A stretch of DNA of 48,094 bases, from NCBI GenBank assembly GCA_015485385.1, contig WFTS01000027.1, forward strand, positions 1 to 48,094. Reading direction: 5' to 3'. The notes beneath the pieces are model-generated. The model searched no databases. It was not told the DNA's origin and saw only the letters and a program-made list of their open reading frames with translations. How positions within the stretch are numbered: position 1 is the stretch's first letter; every line of letters begins with the position of its first letter. This stretch comes from Kordiimonadales bacterium. GTDB taxonomy: Bacteria; Pseudomonadota; Alphaproteobacteria; Sphingomonadales; Kordiimonadaceae. This document shows, piece after piece, positions 9,896 through 18,781 of this stretch. The position numbers and the translations under genes were made by a program.

Positions 9896-11494
9896 TTATT
9901 TAGATTTGAGCATTTTTGTAACTTCATCATTTAAGGCTGACGAAACAGTGTTAATAAGGTCCGAAACTTGGGTGATTTCGCTAACGCTTGCGGCTGTGCG
10001 CTCTGTCGCTAATTGAACCTCAATGATATGCTGGGACACCTCTTGCGTGCCGGTGGCGGCTTCTTGGGCATTGCTTGCAATTTCAATCGTGACTTTGCTT
10101 TGCTCGTCCGAGGCCTCGGCAATAGACGTAGCAATTTCGTTCACTTCACCAATGACTTCACCAATTTCCTGAATGGCACCGACCACTTGGTCTGTTTCCT
10201 GCTGGATGGCCCGAATTTGATCGGTGATGTCTTCTGTGGCTTTCGCAGTTTGGTTTGCCAAAGATTTTACCTCTGAGGCCACAACAGCAAAGCCCTTTCC
10301 TGCGTCTCCTGCGCGGGCGGCCTCAATAGTCGCGTTCAAGGCCAACAGGTTGGTTTGGTCAGCGATATCATTAATTAATTTCACCACTTCCCCGATCTTT
10401 CCTGCGGCCTTTTCAAGTTCTTTTACCTGTTTATCGGCTTCTGAAGTACGGTTAGCGGCTTTAGATGAAATTTGAGATGCCCGTTGAATTTGGTTGCCAA
10501 TTTCCGAAACTGACGCGCCCAATTCTTCGGTTGCTGCCGCCATAGTTTGAACGTTCACTGTGGCTTCTTCCGCAGCGGCAGCCACAGCCATGGCAGTTGA
10601 GATGTTGGTTTTAGAATCTTCGGCCATTTCACTCGAGTTATTTTTTAACGTGATACTGCTTTCAAGGATTTTATCCACAGTATCGCTTACGGCCGTCTCC
10701 ACCTGTAGTTGGTTTGTGATAACCGCCCATGTCGCCAGTGGTCCATAATAGGTGCCTCTTGCGCCAACAATAGCAGAAACATTCAGCTCTAGTGTTTCTG
10801 GTCCAACATTAATGCGTGCTGACCACGGCAAATTTTTGGGATCGCGCAGCAGGCGGCGTTGGTGTTCTGGATTTTTGTGGAACACATCAATGCAGGTGCC
10901 GACCATGTCATCGGCCTTAACTGGCAGATAACGCTCAAGGCTGCGCAGTGTTTCCACGCTGATGTTATTCATATAGGTAATTTCAAGGGTTTCAGGGTCA
11001 CACATCATGGCATTGATGGGCATTTTATCAACCATCTGTTGAAGCCGTTCAGATTGCTGTGTGGCGCGCTCAGTTTGTGTGACCACATTCCATGTAAGCG
11101 CCGCTGCTATATAGGTTTTATTGGCGTCATAGACGGCCTCGATATGCAGTGATAAGCGCTCATCCCCAAGGGAAATAACGGCATTATGAGGCAAGTTCTT
11201 CGGGTCTTTGAGCAAGGTCCGCTGCATAGCCGGGTTTTTGTGGAACACATCAATGCAGGTTCCAATGATTTCATCGGCGTTGATCGGCAGATGGTCCTCA
11301 ATAGACCGTAGAAGTTCAATGCTTTTTGCATTGGCATAGAGAACGGTAAGATCGTCTTTATTGCACAACATACAGCCTATCGGAGAGCTTTCAATCAGAC
11401 CTTTGAATAGGTCCAGCTCTTTCAACAAGGCGCTGTTTTTTTCTTGTTCTTTTTCACTTGAATTTGTTTTTTCATTCTTACCAAAATTAAACAT
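9896..11494 (-). CDS. Soluble methyl-accepting chemotaxis protein with two PAS domains
   Basis: Cytoplasmic chemoreceptor of 532 residues with no transmembrane segment. Two tandem PAS domains of about 115 residues each are clearly duplicates: each contains [11 protein letters not shown] followed by a DPKNLP motif. The second half is the MCP signalling hairpin, with the highly conserved tip region [34 protein letters not shown] that contacts CheA and CheW. The frame extends to 11545, but ATG 11494 (MFNFGKNEK) matches the start of the related receptor at 12893 ([10 protein letters not shown]) and has GGTGGAG upstream. The PAS ligand (heme, FAD or other) cannot be told. An AT-rich stretch (11495-11680) should hold the promoter. 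Confidence 0.9.
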   Translation of the reverse strand: MFNFGKNEKTNSSEKEQEKNSALLKELDLFKGLIESSPIGCMLCNKDDLTVLYANAKSIELLRSIEDHLPINADEIIGTCIDVFHKNPAMQRTLLKDPKNLPHNAVISLGDERLSLHIEAVYDANKTYIAAALTWNVVTQTERATQQSERLQQMVDKMPINAMMCDPETLEITYMNNISVETLRSLERYLPVKADDMVGTCIDVFHKNPEHQRRLLRDPKNLPWSARINVGPETLELNVSAIVGARGTYYGPLATWAVITNQLQVETAVSDTVDKILESSITLKNNSSEMAEDSKTNISTAMAVAAAAEEATVNVQTMAAATEELGASVSEIGNQIQRASQISSKAANRTSEADKQVKELEKAAGKIGEVVKLINDIADQTNLLALNATIEAARAGDAGKGFAVVASEVKSLANQTAKATEDITDQIRAIQQETDQVVGAIQEIGEVIGEVNEIATSIAEASDEQSKVTIEIASNAQEAATGTQEVSQHIIEVQLATERTAASVSEITQVSDLINTVSSALNDEVTKMLKSK

Positions 11495-11682
11495 AGGTCT
11501 CTGTATGCTCCACCAAAATTTCAACCTCAATGCGATAAAAACCATAGAGACTACAAGATAGCAAACCCTAAATAGCTTTATTTAACTATAATTACTTTAG
11601 TCTATTATGATTGAATTAGTATTAATTTTAAATAAAGGGGATAAAATCTATGATCTATCCCTAACAGTATGAAGTAAACTTG

Positions 11683-11720
11683 AAAAAAGGAAGTGGGCCG
11701 TTCTGTTGCTAGGTGGCCCA
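11683..11720 (-). terminator. Terminator of the tmRNA gene
   Basis: TGGGCC...GGCCCA forms a 6-bp stem (11694-11720) followed on the minus strand by CTTCC and a run of six T. Confidence 0.75.
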
Positions 11721-11778
11721 ACCCCCACCTGAAGTCGTCAAACCTCAGGAATTTATAAATGTAGTTTAGAGTGACAGC

Positions 11779-11817
11779 TTACGCTGCAACTGCAAACTCG
11801 ACGTCATTGTCGTTAGC
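11779..11817 (-). other. tmRNA tag reading frame (ANDNDVEFAVAA)
   Basis: Resume codon GCT at 11817, then Asn-Asp-Asn-Asp-Val-Glu-Phe-Ala-Val-Ala-Ala and TAA. With the alanine from charged tmRNA the tag is AANDNDVEFAVAA. It keeps the AANDN start seen by SspB and the hydrophobic AVAA end seen by ClpX. It is one residue shorter than the Caulobacter tag as I recall it. Confidence 0.92.
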
Positions 11818-12070
11818 ATTTATCAAATGTGGTCCATCACAGCGGTACCATCCTGAGCAAAAGGCAAAACATCGTTCAATACACGTCGATCCTATTTCAC
11901 CCCCATCAACAAAGGTCAGCCCGTTTTGGACTATGCCTTTTAAGTGGGGTAGCCACCATAAAGCCGCTTTTAGAAAGACTGGCCGTTGTTGGTGGAGGTG
12001 CCGGGTACCGCCCCCGGGTCCGCAATACCTAATTAATGCGCCGTTTATCGCCATAGCTAGCAAGCTAGCC

Positions 12071-12371
12071 CCATATATATAGGCAATGGCGTTGGCTTTT
12101 GAAAGGGGAAACGTAACAGCTTATGTCGTTTGATGAAAACTCAGATTCTTGAGGCGGGAATTCGTAAAGCAAAGGGCTTTTTGATGACAGTTTCATGACA
12201 CTGCGCGGGCGGATTTCCTAAAATTTCGTGAGATTGTCATATTCTTAATTATTATTTCAAAAATAAAGGAAAATCGTGCTAATAATTTTCTTAAAATTAG
12301 GGTTAATTCACTAACAATTTATTAATATTTGATTTTTATGCTCCTGCTACAATTTAGGAGCGTTTTGAGTT
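12071..12371. other. AT-rich divergent promoter region
   Basis: Contains the presumed tmRNA promoter near 12076-12104 (minus) and an AT-rich stretch leading to the PAS gene. GCTCCT (12340) and AGGAGC (12356) form a 6-bp inverted repeat whose right arm is the likely ribosome site of the PAS gene. No ORF of note. Confidence 0.5.
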
Positions 12372-12896
12372 ATGCGTAATATTACCCCTCTTGATGAAGA
12401 AATTCTCTTTTCAGAGAATGAAATCATCGTTTCCAAAACCGATATAAAAGGCCGCATTTTATATGCCAATGATGTGTTTTGCCGCGTTGCTGAAATGGCT
12501 ACGACAGATGTGATTGGTGAACCGCACAGTATCATTCGCCACCCCGATATGCCGCGCGTTATCTTTAAACTACTGTGGGATACACTAGCTGCTCAGCGTG
12601 AGATATTTGCCTATGTTAAAAACATGTCAGCCAGTGGGAGATACTATTGGGTTATCGCCCATGTTACCGCTACTTTAGATAGTGCCGGTAAAACAATCGG
12701 ATACCATTCCAATCGCCGAAAACCAACGGCAAGGGCCGTGAAAAATATTCAAAAATTATATGACAAATTATCCACAGTAGAGGCCAAGCACCCGAGCAGA
12801 AAAGAAGGGTTGATCGCCAGCAGCGATTTATTGAACAGGATTTTGTCTGACAGAGGTGAAAGTTACGATAAATTTGTATGGTCGGTTGGGGCATGA
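12372..12896 (+). CDS. PAS domain protein, Aer-like sensor
   Basis: A 174-residue protein with one PAS domain (about residues 20-130) of the aerotaxis type: [19 protein letters not shown], then the Aer-like [22 protein letters not shown] and [13 protein letters not shown]. In Aer-type receptors this domain carries FAD and senses redox state. There is no membrane segment and no signalling domain in this protein. Its TGA overlaps the ATG of the next gene (ATGA, 12893-12896), so the two are translationally linked. Together they look like the sensor and output halves of a receptor split into two chains. FAD binding is inferred from similarity. Confidence 0.85.
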   Translation: MRNITPLDEEILFSENEIIVSKTDIKGRILYANDVFCRVAEMATTDVIGEPHSIIRHPDMPRVIFKLLWDTLAAQREIFAYVKNMSASGRYYWVIAHVTATLDSAGKTIGYHSNRRKPTARAVKNIQKLYDKLSTVEAKHPSRKEGLIASSDLLNRILSDRGESYDKFVWSVGA

Positions 12897-14137
12897 CTAT
12901 GTTTGATTTTTCCTTTGGTAAAAATAAATTGCGCGCCCGGATAGATCAGTTGGAAAAAGAACTGGAATCTGAACGTAAGGATAAAAGCCGCTACCATGAT
13001 GTTAACGCGGAAATAGCCGAGGTGGCAGGGCAGCTGAAGAAAGGTAATTTGGAAGCCAGAATACTGAACTGGGACCAGCACGGGGAGCTTTCCCCTGTGC
13101 TTGCAAGTATCAATGGCGTTCTGGATTTGACCGACGCATTCTTGCGCGAGGCCACGGCGACATTAGAGGCCGCCGCACAGGGCAACTATTTCAGAAAGTT
13201 TCTGACACAAGGTATGGCGGGAACCTTTGGAATGGGGGCCGCACAGATCAATCATATTACCAAAGAAATGCAGGCCTTAGAAAACGCACAAACTCAACAC
13301 AGAGAAAATACGGCCCAAGCATTTGAGGCCAGTGTTTTAACCATTATAGAGCAATTGAAGTTGACGGCATCGCATACCAAGGAAAATGCTGGTCAGCTCA
13401 AGAAATATGCGGTCGAAAATCAAGATTTGGCCCTAAGTGTTGCCTCGGCGGCGGAACAGGCCACCACAAACGTAAAAACTGTCGCCCAATCCACGGAAGA
13501 ATTAACATCTTCTGTTGAGGAAATTACGCGTCAAGTGAACAGCTCAACGCAAAAAACATCTGGAGTGGCCGAGCAAGCCAAAGGTGCAGCGAGTACCATT
13601 GAAGCCCTTGAAATAGCCTCAGAGACAATCGGACAAGTTGTTGATTTAATTAATGATATTGCAGAGCAAACCAACCTGTTGGCCTTGAACGCGACTATTG
13701 AGGCCGCCCGCGCAGGAGACGCAGGAAAGGGTTTTGCTGTTGTGGCCTCAGAGGTGAAATCTCTGGCGCATCAGACCGCAGATGCGACCCATGAAATTGG
13801 CTCTCAAATTCAGTCTATACGCGGCAATACATCCACAACAGTGGCTGCGGTTGCAGGCATTTCAAACTCTGTTACGTCGCTTGAGGAAGTTTCCGCCATG
13901 ATTGCTTCTGCGACGGAACAACAGTCTGCTGCGACGAAGGAAATAAGCCGAAACATTCAAGAGGCCGCGACAGGGACGCATGATGTTTCCAACACCATTA
14001 ACCGTGTAAGTGAAACCGCGAGCCAAACCTTGGAAAGGGTACAGGACCTAGACGGGGCAGCCGCTGACCTTGAACAACAAATCGTTATTTTGCAGTCGCA
14101 ATCTATGAAGTTTTTGGAAGATGTCCGTGGCGGCTAA
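12893..14137 (+). CDS. Soluble methyl-accepting chemotaxis protein (signalling half)
   Basis: A 414-residue cytoplasmic chemoreceptor. The N-terminus is a coiled coil ([19 protein letters not shown]) followed by a HAMP-like stretch. Residues about 190-385 form the MCP hairpin with the canonical tip [34 protein letters not shown]. It has no ligand-binding domain of its own. The frame opens at 12878, but ATG 12893, which overlaps the upstream stop by four bases behind GGTTGGGG, is the best start; ATG 12899 is also possible. The PAS protein before it is the likely sensory partner. No cheA or cheW is nearby. Confidence 0.9.
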   Translation: MTMFDFSFGKNKLRARIDQLEKELESERKDKSRYHDVNAEIAEVAGQLKKGNLEARILNWDQHGELSPVLASINGVLDLTDAFLREATATLEAAAQGNYFRKFLTQGMAGTFGMGAAQINHITKEMQALENAQTQHRENTAQAFEASVLTIIEQLKLTASHTKENAGQLKKYAVENQDLALSVASAAEQATTNVKTVAQSTEELTSSVEEITRQVNSSTQKTSGVAEQAKGAASTIEALEIASETIGQVVDLINDIAEQTNLLALNATIEAARAGDAGKGFAVVASEVKSLAHQTADATHEIGSQIQSIRGNTSTTVAAVAGISNSVTSLEEVSAMIASATEQQSAATKEISRNIQEAATGTHDVSNTINRVSETASQTLERVQDLDGAAADLEQQIVILQSQSMKFLEDVRGG

Positions 14138-14213
14138 ATCTGTTGACTATCAAAGTGTTCACCACAGATATTAAACGATATTCTTGTGGGTTTAGGGCGG
14201 GGGATATGCCGAA

Positions 14214-14312
14214 ATGGGTTTTGGAATGCTATTGCCAGCCGCACAAGATGCACCTATAGCATTTGGGGGTATTGGATTGATGTATTTTAAGGTAAAGGCT
14301 CTGGCCGCGTGA
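14214..14312 (+). CDS. Possible small hydrophobic protein before thyA
   Basis: A 32-codon frame starting [14 protein letters not shown] and ending KVKALAA, with GGGGGA about 8 bases before the ATG. Its TGA overlaps the GTG start of thyA (GTGA), the usual form of translational coupling. There is no homology I can name and the length is short, so it may be chance. Confidence 0.25.
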   Translation: MGFGMLLPAAQDAPIAFGGIGLMYFKVKALAA

Positions 14313-15103
14313 AGCAGTATCTGGATTTATTAAAGCATATTCGCGATCACGGCACCTTTAAGGGTGATCGGACCGGTACGGGCACATACAGTGTTTTCGG
14401 CTACCAGATGCGGTTCGATTTAAACGAAGGTTTCCCACTGGTTACCACGAAAAAGCTGCACCTAAAGTCTATTATCCACGAGCTTTTATGGTTCATTGCC
14501 GGTGATACAAATATCAAATATCTCAAAGACAACGGCGTTTCCATTTGGGATGACTGGGCCGATGCGTCGGGCGATCTTGGGCCCGTCTATGGTCATCAGT
14601 GGCGTAGCTGGCCAGCCCCTGACGGCACAACCATTGACCAAATTACCGCGCTTGTAGAGCAGATTAAAAATAACCCCAACAGCAGGCGTTTGATCGTTTC
14701 GGCGTGGAATGTGGCCGATGTAGACCATATGGCATTGCCGCCGTGTCATTGTTTGTTCCAATTTTATGTGGCGGATGGCAAATTATCTTGCCAGTTGTAT
14801 CAGCGCAGTGCGGATGTGTTTTTGGGTGTGCCCTTTAATATCGCCTCCTATGCGCTTTTGACCCACATGATGGCGCAGGCATGCGGCCTTCAGGTTGGGG
14901 ATTTTGTCCACACATTTGGAGACGCACATTTATATAGCAACCATATTGAACAAGCGGATTTGCAGCTCACACGCAGGCCGCTTGAGCTACCTACCTTACA
15001 ACTTAATCCTGATATAAAGGATTTATTTGCTTTCTCCTACGATGATATCAGCATCATAGGCTATGAAAGCCACGCACATATTAAGGCAAAAGTGGCGGTT
15101 TAA
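14309..15103 (+). CDS. thyA: Thymidylate synthase
   Basis: Methylates dUMP to dTMP using methylene-tetrahydrofolate, which is oxidised to dihydrofolate. It has 264 residues, the same as E. coli ThyA. The catalytic cysteine is Cys146 in [32 protein letters not shown] and [12 protein letters not shown] are the nucleotide and folate-site motifs. It starts with GTG ([11 protein letters not shown]), the normal N-terminus for the family. The dihydrofolate it makes is recycled by FolA, encoded 2 kb downstream past the histidine kinase gene. Confidence 0.98.
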   Translation: MKQYLDLLKHIRDHGTFKGDRTGTGTYSVFGYQMRFDLNEGFPLVTTKKLHLKSIIHELLWFIAGDTNIKYLKDNGVSIWDDWADASGDLGPVYGHQWRSWPAPDGTTIDQITALVEQIKNNPNSRRLIVSAWNVADVDHMALPPCHCLFQFYVADGKLSCQLYQRSADVFLGVPFNIASYALLTHMMAQACGLQVGDFVHTFGDAHLYSNHIEQADLQLTRRPLELPTLQLNPDIKDLFAFSYDDISIIGYESHAHIKAKVAV

Positions 15104-15125
15104 TCCCGTTGCTCCAGAGGAAATT

Positions 15126-16997
15126 TTGAGCCAACTAAAACACAGAAACTACCGCCAAATGGGGTTGCTTTTTCTGGTGATATTCGCCGGTCTTGGGCTA
15201 ACGTTTTCGGCCACCCGTGAAAGTGTGCGCACGTCTGAGCAGCAAGCAATTTCTGATTTCCGTGCGGGCGCTGAACTCTATGTGGACCGTGTGCGCCAGA
15301 AAATGCAGGCAGGTCTAACCGCGGTTACAGATCTTTACCGCTATTATAAAGCCAGCGATATCGTAACGCGGGAAACCTTTAATCTGCTGGTTAAAACCAA
15401 TTCTAGTCTGAGTACCAACCGGCTTTTTGTTTCGCTTGCCTACGCTATGTCGCCTGAACAAGAAGCTGTTTTCATAGCTTCAATGCGGGAAGCATATGGA
15501 GGGCCTTACAAAATTAAAGAGCCTCCGTTGCCCGAGGGAAGTGAAAAACCGGCCAGAAAGTTTCCTTTGTTTTTCGTATGGGCGCCAAATCCCGAAAAGA
15601 AAGCAAAGCTGCAAGGCTTAAATGTTGGCGCAAGCCCTGAAATGAATGGCTTTTTAGAGGCTGCGATGCAGTTTAAAACATCGTCCGTGATATTCAGCCC
15701 GACTTTGCCAGATATTGACGGTGGTAAACAGGGGCTGCTTTTGATGGCCACACCTTTTATAACCAAGAATGGCAATGAAGGTCTTATGCTGCAGTTGGTT
15801 GATTTTCAGGGGCTACTGAAAAGCATTGGTGCAGAAATTCCGGCCCTGGCTCAGTCTTTGCGATTAAAGGCGACCAGTGAATGGGGCTCTGTGGTTCATC
15901 GGCAAAGTTTTGGGACTATAGAGCAGGGCTCTGAAGCCTCGGCCCTAGACCCTTACCAGAAAGACTTTGTGCTCGGGGCTGGGAAATGGTCCTTCACTAT
16001 AACAGCGGCGCCTAAAGCTTACCGTATTGATTACGGACCGGCGGTTATAACCGCTAGCGTTTGCCTTTTGTTGACAGGACTTTTCTATTTTATCGTTTGG
16101 TCGCAACTGCGTCGTGCGCGCCGTGTGGCAGAAATTGTTAACCGCCGGACTCGCGCCCTTAAAGAGGCACACGACGAACTGGAAGAACATTATAAGCTGC
16201 TTCAAAACCTCAATAAGGACGTTGAAGAAAGTCGCCGGTCTGCTGAATTGGCAAATCGCGCGAAATCTGAATTTTTAGCAACCATGAGCCACGAACTGCG
16301 CACGCCGCTGAACGCCATTCTTGGGTTTTCTCAGCTTCTGAGCGAGCAGGCGCTTGGCCCCATCGGGGATGGTCGTTATATCGACTATGCTAAGGATATT
16401 CATTCCAGCGGATCGCATCTTCTAAGCTTGATCAATGATATTCTTGATTTGGCTAAACTAGAAGCAGGTAAAATCAGTATTGAGAAAAACGCAGTATCGA
16501 CACGGCAATTGACCCACCGTGTGGTGACGCTTTTGGATCAGCAGGCCAAAAATAAAAATATCGAGCTCTATGCGGAGTTTGACGACAATATGCCGGATTA
16601 TATATTGGGCGACGAACTACGACTGCGTCAGATTTTGATAAATCTCTGCTCTAACGCCATTAAATTCACGCATGAAGGTTCAGTGATTGCGCGCTTGTTT
16701 TCCAAGCCCTTCCAAAATGGCAGGCAAGGCTGGGTGCTTGAGGTGCAGGACACAGGCATCGGCATCCCTGAAGAAAAGCAAGCCACGCTGTTTGATCGCT
16801 TTACGCAGGTGGATGCAGCCTTGTCACGACGCCACGGTGGTGTTGGATTGGGACTGGCGATTTGCCGCGAATTGGTTGACAGGATGGACGGTACAATATC
16901 TGTTCGCAGTATGGTCGGTGTGGGGACTGCTGTGCGTGTACATTTACCGTTAGAAGAAGCCTCTGAAGACCCAGTTGACGATTCTATGATGATTTAA
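15126..16997 (+). CDS. CHASE-domain sensor histidine kinase
   Basis: Membrane sensor kinase. One transmembrane segment (GLLFLVIFAGLGLTF) precedes a periplasmic CHASE domain (FPLFFVWAPN...GLNVGASPE) and a second segment (VITASVCLLLTGLFYFIVW). A coiled coil, the HisKA helix with the phospho-acceptor His in MSHELRTPLNAILGFS (about residue 389), and a HATPase domain with N-box LINLCSNAIKF, DTGIGIPEE and GVGLGLAI follow. There is no receiver domain and no adjacent response regulator. ATG 15063 would overlap thyA by 41 bases. TTG 15126 has AGAGG five bases before it and removes the overlap, so I prefer it. The stimulus is unknown. Confidence 0.88.
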   Translation: MSQLKHRNYRQMGLLFLVIFAGLGLTFSATRESVRTSEQQAISDFRAGAELYVDRVRQKMQAGLTAVTDLYRYYKASDIVTRETFNLLVKTNSSLSTNRLFVSLAYAMSPEQEAVFIASMREAYGGPYKIKEPPLPEGSEKPARKFPLFFVWAPNPEKKAKLQGLNVGASPEMNGFLEAAMQFKTSSVIFSPTLPDIDGGKQGLLLMATPFITKNGNEGLMLQLVDFQGLLKSIGAEIPALAQSLRLKATSEWGSVVHRQSFGTIEQGSEASALDPYQKDFVLGAGKWSFTITAAPKAYRIDYGPAVITASVCLLLTGLFYFIVWSQLRRARRVAEIVNRRTRALKEAHDELEEHYKLLQNLNKDVEESRRSAELANRAKSEFLATMSHELRTPLNAILGFSQLLSEQALGPIGDGRYIDYAKDIHSSGSHLLSLINDILDLAKLEAGKISIEKNAVSTRQLTHRVVTLLDQQAKNKNIELYAEFDDNMPDYILGDELRLRQILINLCSNAIKFTHEGSVIARLFSKPFQNGRQGWVLEVQDTGIGIPEEKQATLFDRFTQVDAALSRRHGGVGLGLAICRELVDRMDGTISVRSMVGVGTAVRVHLPLEEASEDPVDDSMMI

Positions 16998-17003
16998 CAA
17001 GGC

Positions 17004-17031
17004 GCTGTTATAAGTAAGTGCTGCTATAAGT
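17004..17031. repeat. Two-copy 16-bp repeat after the kinase stop codon
   Basis: GCTGTTATAAGT (17004) and GCTGCTATAAGT (17020) differ by one base and start seven bases after the TAA of the histidine kinase gene. Confidence 0.75.
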
Positions 17032-17064
17032 GTAGAGTGTTCTCAATATTTTTTGGATTGACCG

Positions 17065-17553
17065 ATGACTTTGTCTCTTATCGTTGCCATGTCTGAAAAC
17101 CGCGTGATCGGGGTCGCCAATGATTTGCCGTGGCATTTACCTGCGGACTTGAAATACTTCAAGGCACAGACGCTGGGTAAGCCGATCATCATGGGACGGA
17201 AAACATACGAATCTATAGGAAGGCCTTTGCCGGGCCGCCGCAATATTGTTGTGACACGCACTCATGATTGGGCTGCTCAGGGTGTGGAAGCGGCTTCAAG
17301 CCTAGAGCAAGCGATTTTGCTGGCAGAGGCAGGGGGTGCTCCTGAGGTGATGATAACCGGCGGCGCGCAGATATATGCCCAAGCCATTGATAAAGTTGAT
17401 CGGCTTTATATTACTGAGGTGGCGCTTCGCCTTGAGGGAGATACCTATTTCCCAGAATTTGATATGGCATGCTGGAACGAGACACGCAGAGAAACCCATG
17501 CGGCACAAGATGGTAAGCCTGCCTATGCCTTTGTGGTTTACGACCGGGTCTAA
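17065..17553 (+). CDS. folA: Dihydrofolate reductase
   Basis: Reduces dihydrofolate to tetrahydrofolate with NADPH; the target of trimethoprim. It has 162 residues, typical for the bacterial enzyme. Visible motifs: SLIVAMSENRVIGVANDLPWHLPADLKYF, with the active-site acid Asp28; GRKTYESIGRPLPGRRNIVVTR for NADPH; and GGAQIYAQAIDKVDRLYIT. It lies downstream of thyA and the kinase on the same strand and overlaps the convergent mrp gene by four bases at the stop. Confidence 0.97.
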   Translation: MTLSLIVAMSENRVIGVANDLPWHLPADLKYFKAQTLGKPIIMGRKTYESIGRPLPGRRNIVVTRTHDWAAQGVEAASSLEQAILLAEAGGAPEVMITGGAQIYAQAIDKVDRLYITEVALRLEGDTYFPEFDMACWNETRRETHAAQDGKPAYAFVVYDRV

Positions 17554-18617
17554 GATAGTTTGGCTGCAATCTGATCCGCGATGTGGTTGTAAGCTTTGCT
17601 GATTGGGCTGTCAGGATTGTTTGTGACAAGCGGCGTTCCAGCATCTGAACTTTCGCGCAAACTCATATGAAGGGGAATACTCCCTAAGAAGTCACAGCCA
17701 AGCTGATGTGCGGTTTCCTCGGCGCCGCCATGACCAAAAATATGGCTTTCCTCACCGCAATGCGGGCATAAAAAACTGCTCATATTTTCAATAATTCCAA
17801 GGATTGGCACGTTTACTTGCTGGAACATTGCAAGGCCCTTACGCGCATCTATCAGGGCTAAATCTTGGGGGGTAGAGACAATCACCGCGCCTGAAAGCGG
17901 GACTTGCTGCACCATGGTTAATTGCACATCGCCTGTACCCGGGGGCATATCAACGATCAAAACATCAAGAGGCCCCCACGCGACATCCTTTAGCAATTGT
18001 TGTGTCGCCCCCATCACGCGTGGGCCGCGCCATATAACAGGCTGATCAATATCAATTAAAAAGCCGACGGACATCACCTTCATGCCGAACGCAATAATCG
18101 GTTGGATGATTTTATCCTTGATCTCAGGGCGTTCATTCACACCGACAAGCATTGGCAACGATGGCCCGAAAATGTCGGCATCCATCAAACCAACCTTTAG
18201 CCCTTTTGCCTTTAGCGACAGGGCGAGATTGATACTGGTTGTGGATTTACCGACGCCGCCCTTTCCGCTCGCGATTGCAATAATATGTTTCACACCAGGA
18301 ATTTCAGTGGGCGTGGGCGCGGCTTTAGGGCTTCCCATCTTAGGCGGGGCCTTCGGGGCGGATGGGCGCTTTAAGGCCGACATCACGACATTTACAGCGG
18401 TTACACCAGAGGCTGAGGCGGCGGTCTGTTCTACGCGCTCTAAAATATTTGGGAAGTCCGAAGGGTTTTTGTCACCAAAATCTAAAACAATGCCCACTTG
18501 GCTGCCGTCAATAATCACTGCGCTGACAAGCCCTGACGCAACAATATTATCGGCTCCCTCTCCGGAAGAAATGGTCTTAAGGGCATCCAAAATAGATTGT
18601 TTTGTGACTTCAGACAT
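17550..18617 (-). CDS. mrp: Mrp/ApbC iron-sulfur carrier ATPase
   Basis: P-loop ATPase that carries Fe-S clusters to apoproteins. Residues 1-90 are a MIP18-like domain (SILDALKTISSGEGADNIV). Then comes the deviant Walker A GKGGVGKSTTSINLAL, the switch GLMDADIFGPSLPMLVG, WRGPRVMGATQQLL, DMPPGTGDVQLT and the cluster-binding CxxC in SFLCPHCGEESHIFG. The reading frame runs open to 18872, but that extension has no similarity to the family. ATG 18617 (MSEVTKQS) has GAGG five bases upstream and gives the normal 355 residues. It diverges from hflK. Confidence 0.94.
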   Translation of the reverse strand: MSEVTKQSILDALKTISSGEGADNIVASGLVSAVIIDGSQVGIVLDFGDKNPSDFPNILERVEQTAASASGVTAVNVVMSALKRPSAPKAPPKMGSPKAAPTPTEIPGVKHIIAIASGKGGVGKSTTSINLALSLKAKGLKVGLMDADIFGPSLPMLVGVNERPEIKDKIIQPIIAFGMKVMSVGFLIDIDQPVIWRGPRVMGATQQLLKDVAWGPLDVLIVDMPPGTGDVQLTMVQQVPLSGAVIVSTPQDLALIDARKGLAMFQQVNVPILGIIENMSSFLCPHCGEESHIFGHGGAEETAHQLGCDFLGSIPLHMSLRESSDAGTPLVTNNPDSPISKAYNHIADQIAAKLS

Positions 18618-18781
18618 AAAAACCTCGTAAAATAGCGGAATAGTGGGCGATATTGGCCGATTTTTTGCGACTATCATTGCAGCAAGGCGGTGCCTACCAT
18701 ATATAGCAGGGTAAGACACGGCCAATTTATTGTGAAATGGCTGCGTGATCATTAAAAAACAACGCCAAAGGGGAGAGACAT

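Larger units (their letters stand above)
11683..12070 (-). ncRNA. ssrA: Two-piece (circularly permuted) tmRNA precursor
   Basis: Rescues stalled ribosomes and adds a degradation tag. The minus strand first gives the acceptor piece: a T-arm and then CACCTCCACCA, with CCA ending at 11990. An intervening segment of about 85 bases follows. The coding piece starts GGGGGTGAAATAGGATCGAC at 11904. GGGGGTG pairs with CACCTCC over 7 bp and has G-U at the third pair, the alanine identity element. The tag frame follows at 11817-11779. This acceptor-before-coding order is the permutation known in alphaproteobacteria. Upstream, TTTCAA and TATATA with a 17-base spacer fit a promoter. Exact mature ends are not determined. 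ORFs drawn through this region are spurious. Confidence 0.95.

Noticed and set aside
11779-12082. Overlapping ORFs of 67-103 codons on both strands
   Set aside because: They lie wholly inside the tmRNA gene; the minus-strand one merely includes the tag frame.
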